This document shows positions 42,132-49,869 of a DNA stretch of 64,000 nt, one piece after another. Position 1 is the stretch's first letter; the number at the start of each line of letters is the position of its first letter. The stretch covers positions 372,001 through 436,000 of the forward strand of contig NZ_SNXU01000001.1 in the NCBI RefSeq assembly GCF_004362515.1, in the 5' to 3' direction. Position numbers and translations under genes: made by a program. The notes beneath the pieces are model-generated. The model made no database searches, had not been told where the DNA came from, and saw nothing but the letters and a program-made list of their open reading frames with translations. The stretch comes from Actinokineospora alba (lineage in GTDB: Bacteria > Actinomycetota > Actinomycetes > Mycobacteriales > Pseudonocardiaceae).

Positions 42132-43490
42132 TCACGCCGGTTCGGCGAAGGGGTCGACGCCGTGCAGCGCGGTGAACATCGCCGCCCGCTCGGCCGACCC
42201 GACGAGATGGCTGAGCTGGTTCCCGTCCCAGACCGCGATGTCCGGCAAGGGAAACGCCCAGCTTTCGGCGAACACCGTGGTGTACGCGCCGACGTTGAGC
42301 ACGCCCAGGCGCAGCCCTTCCCGGCCGTCCGGCAGCCGCGCGTCGCGGCACAGGACGGTGGGCGCGCACGTGCCGTCGCCGACGTCGTAGCGCGACCACG
42401 TGCCACCGCTCGGCCAGCGCAGCGGCACGGGGTGATAGGCCAGTTCGGGCAGGGGGATCAACACGTTGGAACCGAGGTCGGTGACGCGCCACCGCCGGTC
42501 CCCGTTTTGCTTCTCGCCGGTCACCGACGTCAGCCCCACGGCGGCGTCGGCGACGAGGAAGCGGCCCGGTTCGACGACCAGTTCGAACGGGTAGCCGATG
42601 GCGGCCAGTTCCTTGGCCGCCGCGTCGGCGAAGTCCGAGATGGCGAGGCCGCGCGCGGCCAGCAGGTAGCCGGTGTCGAAACCGCCACCGATGTCCACCG
42701 TCTCGAACCTGATGCCCCGCTCGGCGAGCACGGCGCGGGCCACGTCCGCCAGCCCGCGCACGGCAGCGGTGTACCGGTCGAGATCGTGGGCGTGGGTGAG
42801 CTGGTGGGCGTGCAGGGCGACGAGGTCGCAGTGCGTCGCCCGCTTCGCCTCGTCCACCAGGGCGAGGAACCCACCGCCCGCCCAGTCGCAGCCGAGCTTG
42901 GCCGACGAGCCCACGAACCGGTCACCGCCCACGTCCGGCGTGACCCGCAGTCCCAACCGGACCCGACGCCCCACCGCGCGCGCCGCGGCATCCACCCGGC
43001 GGAGGTCGCCGACGTTGTCGACCACCACCAACGCCCCCGCCTCGACGACCCCGCGCACGTGGTCGGGCCGCATGCCCACGCCGTTGGAGACGACGGCCTC
43101 GCCCGGGCAACCCGCGCGCCGCGCGATCGCCAGTTCCAGGCCGCTCATCACCTCCAGGCCCGCGCCCGCGTCGACCAGCGCCCGCACGACGGGCCGCACA
43201 TAGCAGGCTTTGAGCGCATAGGCAATGTGGACGCGGTCGAAATGGCGTCGAAAAGCCGACCGCAATTCGCCGAAGCGAGAAAGGGCGTGGGGGACGGAAT
43301 AGACGATCGACGGATTGTCATCGGCGAGGTGGTCATCCAGAACGGGACCACCGATGATGCTCAGCTCACCATCGCGGTAATGCAGCCAGGGGACGAATCG
43401 GCTGATGTCGTCCGGGCTCCGCAAAGGCAAACCGCGTAAATCGTCCTCGTCCGCCCACGACCGTTCATCAGGTGAACAGATGGATGCCAT
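42132..43490 (-). CDS. Fold-type III PLP decarboxylase
   Basis: 452 residues, alanine racemase-like barrel plus C-terminal beta domain. The PLP lysine is Lys94 in HIAYALKACYV; DIGGGFDTGYLL and VVEPGRFLVADAA are the phosphate-binding motifs. The C-terminal cofactor-site region reads CRDARLPDGREG. It is distant from the lysA at 8304 and probably decarboxylates a different amino acid (ornithine, lysine, diaminopimelate-like or a pathway intermediate). It could supply a diamine for the aminotransferase. The start is the first ATG; an Asp/Glu-rich N-terminus precedes the barrel. Confidence 0.86.
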   Translation of the reverse strand: MASICSPDERSWADEDDLRGLPLRSPDDISRFVPWLHYRDGELSIIGGPVLDDHLADDNPSIVYSVPHALSRFGELRSAFRRHFDRVHIAYALKACYVRPVVRALVDAGAGLEVMSGLELAIARRAGCPGEAVVSNGVGMRPDHVRGVVEAGALVVVDNVGDLRRVDAAARAVGRRVRLGLRVTPDVGGDRFVGSSAKLGCDWAGGGFLALVDEAKRATHCDLVALHAHQLTHAHDLDRYTAAVRGLADVARAVLAERGIRFETVDIGGGFDTGYLLAARGLAISDFADAAAKELAAIGYPFELVVEPGRFLVADAAVGLTSVTGEKQNGDRRWRVTDLGSNVLIPLPELAYHPVPLRWPSGGTWSRYDVGDGTCAPTVLCRDARLPDGREGLRLGVLNVGAYTTVFAESWAFPLPDIAVWDGNQLSHLVGSAERAAMFTALHGVDPFAEPA

Positions 43491-43498
43491 GACGAAGG

Positions 43499-44323
43499 TC
43501 AGACGTAGAGCAGCGGCTCTGCACCCGCCGGCAACACACGGTAGGCGAAGAACGTGTAGGACAGGTATTCCATGTTCTGGTTGAACGTCAGGAAAATGTC
43601 CAGCAGGCGCTCATTCAGGGCCTCCCGCGCCGAATCGTCCCAACCCACCGCGACGTGGTCGACCATCTGCGCGCAATACCGCTCGACTTCCTCGACCGTG
43701 CGCGCGCCCGCCTCCGCGTCGTGCAGCGCCCACGGCTGCAGGCGGGGCGAGTTGTAGAGCTCGCGCCAGTGGTCGCGGGTGTAACGGGGCACCGGCACGC
43801 CGATGAGTTCGGCGACCTTGTCCAGGAGTTGCTGAGGCGGCTCGGCGTGGTACCACAGCTCCGAGTTGGCGACCAGGCCATGCGGCTTGACCAGGCGCAA
43901 CCACTCCGCGACCGCCCGAGGCTGGTCGATGACGAACGCGAGCGCGCCGCCGGAGAGCACCACGTCGAAGGACGCCGCGTCGAGCCCGGTGTCGCGCATG
44001 TCCCGGTGCTCATACCGGGCCAGGTGAGCCAGTCCCTCGGACTCGGAGCGCGCGTTCGCCGCCGCGGCCATGTCCGGGGAAATGTCGATACCGAGCACCT
44101 GACAGCCGGTGCGCCGAGCCAGTTCCCGGCTCAGGAAACCCGAATTGCAGCCGGCGTGCAGCACGTTTGTGTGCGGGCCGAGCCCAAGCTCGACGGCAAA
44201 GCGCCGAACCGTGTCCAGCCCACCCGGCGGCAGATTCGACTCCCGCATCGCGGCAAGCAGCCGAACATATGGCCAACCGCGAACTTCGTCGGCCGAAGGA
44301 ACAGTCATTGCTCCAGTCTCCAT
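43499..44323 (-). CDS. SAM-dependent methyltransferase
   Basis: 274 residues, class I Rossmann fold: NVLHAGCNSGFLSRELA is motif I, QVLGIDISPDM motif II, FDVVLSGGALAFV motif IV. The C-terminus is about 90 residues of mixed helices with LDIFLTFNQNMEYLSYTFF, perhaps the substrate lid. ATG at 44323 (METGAMTVPS) is preferred because GAGGGTGGGT lies just upstream; ATG at 44307 is an alternative, and a longer in-frame reading to 44533 has no support. It is the first gene of the 25-gene minus-strand run. Confidence 0.85.
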   Translation of the reverse strand: METGAMTVPSADEVRGWPYVRLLAAMRESNLPPGGLDTVRRFAVELGLGPHTNVLHAGCNSGFLSRELARRTGCQVLGIDISPDMAAAANARSESEGLAHLARYEHRDMRDTGLDAASFDVVLSGGALAFVIDQPRAVAEWLRLVKPHGLVANSELWYHAEPPQQLLDKVAELIGVPVPRYTRDHWRELYNSPRLQPWALHDAEAGARTVEEVERYCAQMVDHVAVGWDDSAREALNERLLDIFLTFNQNMEYLSYTFFAYRVLPAGAEPLLYV

Positions 44324-44682
44324 ACCCACCCTCGCAATATCGGTGACCTCGACGTCGCACACCGGCATCAAGGCACGAATTCCCACACGAAGTCCCAAAA
44401 CGGAGAGATCACCACGCAGCCGCGAACAGGCCCGATCAAGGCCATCGCAACCCTTGCGGGTCCCCCAGGTTTGTTCTCTTACGTTTAGAGACAGGTTAGC
44501 CACGCGTCCATTGACCGTGTGCCAGATTGACAAAGTGTGAGTCGCGCCACAGCTACTCGTCCGTAGGTCGAGCGGGCCGAATCTCGTCGAGCGCGGTCAC
44601 CCAGATGGGCCAGGACCACTCCTGACATCACGACGTTGTCGCGTGTCCACTTCGGTCAACCTGATCAACCCGCGGATGCTCG
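44324..44682. promoter_or_regulatory. Likely promoter region of the 25-gene run
   Basis: About 360 bases upstream of the methyltransferase gene, lower in G/C than the genes. A TCTCT-7-AGAGA inverted repeat lies at 44475-44491 and could be an operator. No clean -35/-10 pair stands out. Confidence 0.35.
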
Positions 44683-45104
44683 GTGTCGGGCCTGACCTAC
44701 CTGCCACGCCAGGACGGCGGCGCCAGCGACCGCATCGGCAGGTACGAGGTCCGACCGAAGCGGGCGGGCGCGGCCCGTGGACCGCCGCGGCGAGCATCGG
44801 TGTGACCGAAACATGAGGGGAGGTATTCCTCGGACGCACACGCCGTCCGATTCAGGTGGACCTACGCCACCGATGTCTCCGCGGTCCAGCCGACCGACTG
44901 CGACCGTGCCAACGCCGTGCAGACCACGGTCGGCCGGAAGCGGGTTCCGCGTATAACAACGCGAGCACGGCCAACTTCCTCGTGGACATCGTGGGTGCCC
45001 TCTACCGGTACCCGTCGAGTGCGCTCGCGAGACCGTCGGCGGAGCCCGCGGGTGAACTGGCGGCTCCGAAGGCGATGCCGGAGAACCGTTTCCACCGCGC
45101 CTGA
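44683..45104 (+). pseudogene. Remnant of a secreted discoidin-domain protein
   Basis: One frame gives VSGLTYLPRQDGGASDRIG then RYEV, a block typical of F5/8 type C (discoidin) domains in secreted actinobacterial glycosidases. About 170 bases on, a different frame reads SAYNNASTANFLVDIVGAL, typical of a secreted cell-surface repeat. No single frame joins them, and stops intervene, so this is a decayed gene on the plus strand lying between the two biosynthetic clusters. Confidence 0.5.
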
Positions 45105-45115
45105 CGCACCACGCG

Positions 45116-45155
45116 CGAAACGCCGCACACGCATCCTTGCGTGTGCGGCGTTTCG
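45116..45155 (-). terminator. Strong terminator before the enediyne minus-strand genes' end
   Basis: An 18-base perfect inverted repeat CGAAACGCCGCACACGCA with its complement and a 4-base loop, 23 bases past the stop of the AhpD-like gene. It can work in both directions. Confidence 0.85.
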
Positions 45156-45177
45156 CATTCCCGCGGGAGACGGGAGA

Positions 45178-46200
45178 CTAGGTGGGTTTCACCGCCTGGG
45201 CGGCCAGCCGGACGCTGATCCGCCGCGCCGCGGCCATGCTCGACCACGCGGCCAGTTCGATGAGGGTGGCGTCATCCGGTGCGGTGCGGCGGAAATCGTC
45301 GACGAGGGTTTCGTCGACCTGGTAGGAAGCGTGCGCGATGAGCAAGGCAAGGCGGCCTGCTGCCCGGTCGGCTTCCGGGAGCTCGACGACCGCCTCTTCC
45401 ACCCACGCCCGGCTGATACCCGGCGCCTCACCATCCCACGTGGACAGTCGACTGTGGACGAGCGCGCGCACGCTCGACGGCACCGACCGATCCCCCGCCG
45501 CCTCGACCGCCGCATAGGCGCGGGCGAACGCGTCGGCGACGGATGGGTTGGCGAGTGCCCAGGACAGGTCCTCCGGCAGCGGCGCCGGGGGCAGCAAGTC
45601 CAGCGACGCACCGGGAAGCGCGCCGCCGTCCGATGGACGCAGGACCCCGCCGAGCACGTGCCGCGCCTTCGGCTTGGCCGATTCGGGCACGTGCGACGGG
45701 AACGGCGAGTCCCGCAAGAACACGTTGACCATGCGGTTGTAGTACTGGAACGCCACGGCGACGCCGATCAGCTCCGGGCCCTGCTCCGGCGGGAACGGCG
45801 GCGCGGCCGCGGCCGCGGCGGTCGCGGACGCCTGGGCCCACGCTTCGAGCTCCGAGCGGTCCGCCGCGTCGGCCAGCGCGGCCAGCGTCATGCCGTGCAC
45901 GTCAGCGCAGTACGGGCACTCGTTGGCCACCGACACCCCGGTGGCCACCGCCTCCTTGCTCGCGCGGTCGGCGACCCCTTGGGCCAGCAGGGTTTCCCGC
46001 AGGATCATCCAGGACGCGGCCAGCACCTCCGGGGCCGCGGAGTGCAGCGCCACCGGCGGTGCGAGCATGCGGAAGTCCCGCTCCACCTGCCGGTACACCT
46101 CGGCGACCACCCCGTTTGCCTTGCGCGGGGCCACAACCTTGACATGGCGGGTGTCGCGGAGTGACCGCCGCACCGCCAGCCGGACCAACATGGCGACCAT
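45178..46200 (-). CDS. AhpD-like / carboxymuconolactone decarboxylase-fold protein
   Basis: 340 residues. ANECPYCADVHG near residue 95 is the E-x-CPYC-x3-H motif of AhpD-type peroxidase/disulfide proteins, so a redox role is likely. The protein is about twice the usual size: the second half has another helical block without the CxxC motif. AGGAGC precedes the ATG. It is the last gene of the minus-strand set that starts at the DUF1702 genes. Its role in the enediyne pathway is unknown; thiol handling or protection against the reactive product are possible. Confidence 0.8.
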   Translation of the reverse strand: MVAMLVRLAVRRSLRDTRHVKVVAPRKANGVVAEVYRQVERDFRMLAPPVALHSAAPEVLAASWMILRETLLAQGVADRASKEAVATGVSVANECPYCADVHGMTLAALADAADRSELEAWAQASATAAAAAAPPFPPEQGPELIGVAVAFQYYNRMVNVFLRDSPFPSHVPESAKPKARHVLGGVLRPSDGGALPGASLDLLPPAPLPEDLSWALANPSVADAFARAYAAVEAAGDRSVPSSVRALVHSRLSTWDGEAPGISRAWVEEAVVELPEADRAAGRLALLIAHASYQVDETLVDDFRRTAPDDATLIELAAWSSMAAARRISVRLAAQAVKPT

Positions 46201-46213
46201 GGTTGCTCCTTGA

Positions 46214-47419
46214 TCAGTCCGTCGTGTTCGCTCGGGCCACCACGGCGCCCACCACGAAGTCCGGGTATTTCTCGGCGATCACGTCGACGTCCGGAAGCAC
46301 CGTCACGTCGTCGAGGCCCGCCGCCTCGAACGTGGCGCGCCATGCCGCGGGCGTCAGGAAGCCGTGCGTGGGCCGCTTCACCGGTTCGGTGATGACATCG
46401 GTGAAGCTGTCCAGGAAGTCGAAGATGATCTCGGCGTGGATGGGCCGGGCCAGCTTCGTCGGGCGGACGCACTCGGAGACGACGACCGCCCCGCCCGGCT
46501 TGAGCGCCTTGACCGCCTCGTTGATGACGAAGTCGAGGCTGGGCGCCACATGGAAGCAGTTGACGGAGTAGACCGCGTCGAAGGTGCCGGGCTCGACACC
46601 CTGGGCCTCCCACGACGTCGTCATGTCGAGCCGCGCGGTCTCCACGACCGTCGACGGTGACGCCGCCGCCTTCGCCACCGCGTCGCCGTGGCGGGCGAAG
46701 GTCTCGGCGACCTCGGTGAACCGGTAGCGCGTGACGTCCGCGCCGAGCTGGCGCAGCGCCCGGTCGGCGGCGCTGCCGCAGCCGCCGCCGATCTCGAGGA
46801 TCTCGAACGGGCCGCCATCCTTCGGCACCAGCCGGGCGAGGGCCTCCGCGCCGATCTCGTTGTTGATGGCGTAGAGCAGGTTGTCGTTGGAGAAGTACTT
46901 CAGCCACAGCGGAAGCTGCTTCGGGGCGAAGAGGATCTCGTCGCCCGTCGCCTCGCCGCTGAAGTAGCGGTCCGCCTCGTCGACCAGCGTCCGCAGGATC
47001 TCGGCGGCCACCGCGGCGCCCGGCTCCCGCTCGGCGAGTTCGGCCGCGACGGTGTCGAAGTCCTCCACCGGCACCGCCCCGGGGAAGTACCGCCCGTCCT
47101 GTCGCTCCAGGATGCCGGTGTCCGAGAGCTTCTCGTAGAGGAACTTCAGCGGAACCGTGCGGCGCCACGGGATCGAGAGTTCCTTCTTCGCCTGCTGGAC
47201 CGTGATGCCCGTCGACGCGGGAAGCGCGTCGATCGAGGTGAGGATGCGGTACGCGGTCGCGTCGACGAGGCGGGCGAAGATCTCGTTCGCCTCCAGGAAC
47301 CGGAACGGGAACAGCTCCCGGACCCGCTCGTCGGCGATGGCGGCGCGCAGCTCCGCCAACCTCGCCGTCCTGGCTTCAGGATCGAGGTGACCGTGCGGGT
47401 TTTCCGCGAGGTTGCTCAT
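46214..47419 (-). CDS. SAM-dependent methyltransferase, enediyne locus
   Basis: 401 residues. The N-terminal 150 residues are helical and winged-helix-like; the catalytic domain has FEILEIGGGCGSAADRAL (motif I), DAVYSVNCFHV (motif IV) and ALKPGGAVVVSECV. Similar to O- or C-methyltransferases in polyketide clusters. ATG at 47419 is chosen over GTG at 47428 because GGGTGAA lies at better spacing, though the evidence is not strong. It may methylate a core carbon or a tailoring group. A gap of 33 bases separates it from the P450 gene. Confidence 0.82.
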   Translation of the reverse strand: MSNLAENPHGHLDPEARTARLAELRAAIADERVRELFPFRFLEANEIFARLVDATAYRILTSIDALPASTGITVQQAKKELSIPWRRTVPLKFLYEKLSDTGILERQDGRYFPGAVPVEDFDTVAAELAEREPGAAVAAEILRTLVDEADRYFSGEATGDEILFAPKQLPLWLKYFSNDNLLYAINNEIGAEALARLVPKDGGPFEILEIGGGCGSAADRALRQLGADVTRYRFTEVAETFARHGDAVAKAAASPSTVVETARLDMTTSWEAQGVEPGTFDAVYSVNCFHVAPSLDFVINEAVKALKPGGAVVVSECVRPTKLARPIHAEIIFDFLDSFTDVITEPVKRPTHGFLTPAAWRATFEAAGLDDVTVLPDVDVIAEKYPDFVVGAVVARANTTD

Positions 47420-47452
47420 CGTTTTCACCCAGCTTCGTGACGTAGTGGGGAT

Positions 47453-48832
47453 TCAGGCCGCTGAACGGCCCGCGGCCGCGGTCCACTTGTGAACAGTCAG
47501 GGGGAGTCCGCCGCCTAGGCGCAGCGACATCATCGGCTCCGGCTTGACCTCGACGCCGGGCACCTTCTCCAGCCGCAGGTCGCGCATCAGCGTGGAGATG
47601 ATGAAAGCGGACTCCATCATCCCGAGGTGGTTGCCGACACAGAACCGCGGACCCGCGCCGAACGGGATGTGCGCGTACCGCGGCCGGTTCGTCTTCACGT
47701 CCGGGTCGAACCGCTCGGGGTTGAAGCGGTCCGGCTCCGGCCAATACCTCGGGTGCCGGTGCAGGGTGTAGGGGCAGATGAGCACCTCCGACCCCGCGGG
47801 CACGTGGTAGCCGCCGACCTCGTCGTCGGCGAGCGCCCGCCGCGGCAGGATCCACACCGGCGGGTACAGCCGCATGGCCTCTTCGAGCACCATGTGCGTG
47901 TACCGCAACCGGGTCAGGTCCTCATACGCCGGGCGGCGGTCGCCGTAGACCGCCACCGCCTCCTCGTGCAGCCGCTGCCGGACGTCCGGGTGTTGGCTCA
48001 CCAGGTTCAGCGTCCAGCCGACCGTGCTCGCCGTCGTCTCGTGCCCGGCGAGCAGCAGCGTCACCAGCTCGTCGCGCATCCGGCGGTCGGCGACCCGCTT
48101 GTCGGGTTCCTTGGCGGTGGAGGCGATGAGCCGGGTCAGGACGTCGTCGCCCGCCTCGATCGGGTTGCCCTTGCGTTGTGCCACCAGGGTTTCCACGATC
48201 CGCTCGAGATCGGCCCTGGCCGTGCGGAGCGCCCGCTGCCCCTTGAGCGGCAGCCACTGCGGGACCATGCCGAGGGTTTCCATCTCGAACATGGCCTGGT
48301 CCTGCACGGCCTCGAAGGAGTGCCCGATCGACTCGAACGCGCCGAGGTCGGCGTCGAGCAGGGTGCTGCCGAGCACGCCGAGGGTGAGCGCGGTGACCTC
48401 GTCGAGCACGTCCACCGGGCCGGAGCCCTGGTGGACCCGCAGCCGCTCCACCAGTTCGAGCGCCTCGTCGATGATCACGTCGGCCTGCCCGGCGATCCGC
48501 TTGTGCTGGAACACCGGCTGGATGGTGCGCCGCTGTTCCTTCCACAGCGCGCCCTCGCTGGTCAGCAGCCCGTCGCCCAACGCCCGCTTGGCCTCGGTGT
48601 AGCCGATGCCCTTGTGGTAGTTGGCCGCGTTGTCCGCGAGCACGTGCTTGGCGTGGTCGGGGTGGTTGAAGATGTAGAGCGTCTTCGGGCCGATCGCCAC
48701 CCGGACCGCGTCGCCGTACTCGCGGACCGCCCCGCTCATCAGGCCGAGGCGGTCCGCGCGCAGCTGGCGCAGGATCCCCGGGGCCGCCCGGCGGGGCGGC
48801 CCCGGTGGTACTCGGCGGGTCGAGGCGGTCAT
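47453..48832 (-). CDS. Cytochrome P450 of the enediyne locus
   Basis: 459 residues. Heme-binding FGAGPRFCVGNHLGM (Cys398), ExxR in VLEEAMRLYPP, and I-helix oxygen motif LLLAGHETTAS are all intact. The N-terminus is Pro/Arg-rich (RRVPPGPPRR). Its length and motifs are close to the CYP102/CYP110-like P450s found in other enediyne clusters (E7 type, from memory). It probably oxidises the enediyne core or a tailoring part. The ATG overlaps the upstream UnbU stop by four bases. Confidence 0.92.
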   Translation of the reverse strand: MTASTRRVPPGPPRRAAPGILRQLRADRLGLMSGAVREYGDAVRVAIGPKTLYIFNHPDHAKHVLADNAANYHKGIGYTEAKRALGDGLLTSEGALWKEQRRTIQPVFQHKRIAGQADVIIDEALELVERLRVHQGSGPVDVLDEVTALTLGVLGSTLLDADLGAFESIGHSFEAVQDQAMFEMETLGMVPQWLPLKGQRALRTARADLERIVETLVAQRKGNPIEAGDDVLTRLIASTAKEPDKRVADRRMRDELVTLLLAGHETTASTVGWTLNLVSQHPDVRQRLHEEAVAVYGDRRPAYEDLTRLRYTHMVLEEAMRLYPPVWILPRRALADDEVGGYHVPAGSEVLICPYTLHRHPRYWPEPDRFNPERFDPDVKTNRPRYAHIPFGAGPRFCVGNHLGMMESAFIISTLMRDLRLEKVPGVEVKPEPMMSLRLGGGLPLTVHKWTAAAGRSAA

Positions 48833-49869
48833 GCCGCGGCCGGGTGGGCGGTCTGCCCACCGTCGTCGGGCACCGCGGCGATCGGCGGCTTGGCCGACTC
48901 GGCCTCGACCTTGGCCGCCTGCTCGGCCTCGAACTGCGCCTTCGCCTTGTTCACGAAGTGCAGGCCCCACAGGAACATCCCGCGGATCAGGCAGACGATC
49001 GCGGTGGCGAAGAACAGGCCGTACGCGACGTTGGCGACCATGAAGATCCCGTAGACCATCGCGACGCCGCCGCCGAACGCGAACTGCGCCCACGGCTTGG
49101 ACGGCGTCGTGCCGGGGTCGGTCACCATGTAGTTGGTGTAGAGGATGAACGCGACACCGGTCATGACCGAGAGCGCGCCGACGATCGCCGTGTCGAACAG
49201 CAGCCCGCGGACGATGGCCTGCAGCGCGAAGACGCTGAGCCAACCGAAGATCAGCCACATGCGGCCGGTCAGCTTCGCGTTCAGCATCGTGCCGGTGATG
49301 ATGATGACCGCGGGCAGAATCCAGCTGCCGATGTCGTTGAGGCCCTCGGTGAAGTGGTACGGCGGCGCGATGCTGCCCCAGGGGAACAGCACGAGCACCA
49401 TCAGGATCCCGAAGTTGGACGGGTTCATGTAGTGGCGCAGCTTGCCGCGCACCGGGGCCCGCAGGATCCACTTGGTGGCCACCGCGAGGGTGACCGCGAA
49501 GATCATCACCCAGATCCGGTCGTTGACGTAGATCAGCATGTTCACGGCGATGCTGGTGATGTGCGCCGGGAACAGGAACTCGATCAGACCCTTGAGGCCG
49601 CCGCCGCGGTAGCGGGGATCGCGTCCCTCGACCCGGGCGCCGATCGCCTCGAACACCAGCTCGGTGGCGTAGCCGGTGGCGATCGCCACCAACGGCCAGA
49701 TCCACGGCTGCTCGAACCCGAGGAAGATGTAGCCGACGATGTTGAACACGGAGATCGAGATGGCGAACCTGCGCAGCGCCTTGATGATCTTCGGGTCGTG
49801 CCGCGGCGGGCCGCCCGCGGGCGGTTTCCCGCCGGGCTTGGCTTCCTGGATGACCATGTCCCTGCTCAC
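48829..49869 (-). CDS. unbU: UnbU enediyne-cassette membrane protein (RnfD-like)
   Basis: 346 residues, about eight to nine membrane helices (for example ISISVFNIVGYIFLGF, ILMVLVLFPWGSIAPP, FGGGVAMVYGIFMVANVA), with soluble ends. It resembles the RnfD/NqrB membrane subunit group and is one of the three unassigned conserved proteins (UnbL/UnbV/UnbU) that accompany every enediyne PKS. Its biochemical role is not settled in the literature I know; a quinone or flavin electron path is one idea. GTG at 49869 follows AGGAGAG and overlaps the unbV stop by four bases. Confidence 0.85.
   Translation of the reverse strand: MSRDMVIQEAKPGGKPPAGGPPRHDPKIIKALRRFAISISVFNIVGYIFLGFEQPWIWPLVAIATGYATELVFEAIGARVEGRDPRYRGGGLKGLIEFLFPAHITSIAVNMLIYVNDRIWVMIFAVTLAVATKWILRAPVRGKLRHYMNPSNFGILMVLVLFPWGSIAPPYHFTEGLNDIGSWILPAVIIITGTMLNAKLTGRMWLIFGWLSVFALQAIVRGLLFDTAIVGALSVMTGVAFILYTNYMVTDPGTTPSKPWAQFAFGGGVAMVYGIFMVANVAYGLFFATAIVCLIRGMFLWGLHFVNKAKAQFEAEQAAKVEAESAKPPIAAVPDDGGQTAHPAAA

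Noticed and set aside
44324..44533. N-terminal extension of the methyltransferase gene up to 44533
   Set aside because: The extension lacks fold features and a ribosome site, while ATG at 44323 has GAGGGTGGGT directly upstream and gives a normal methyltransferase length.
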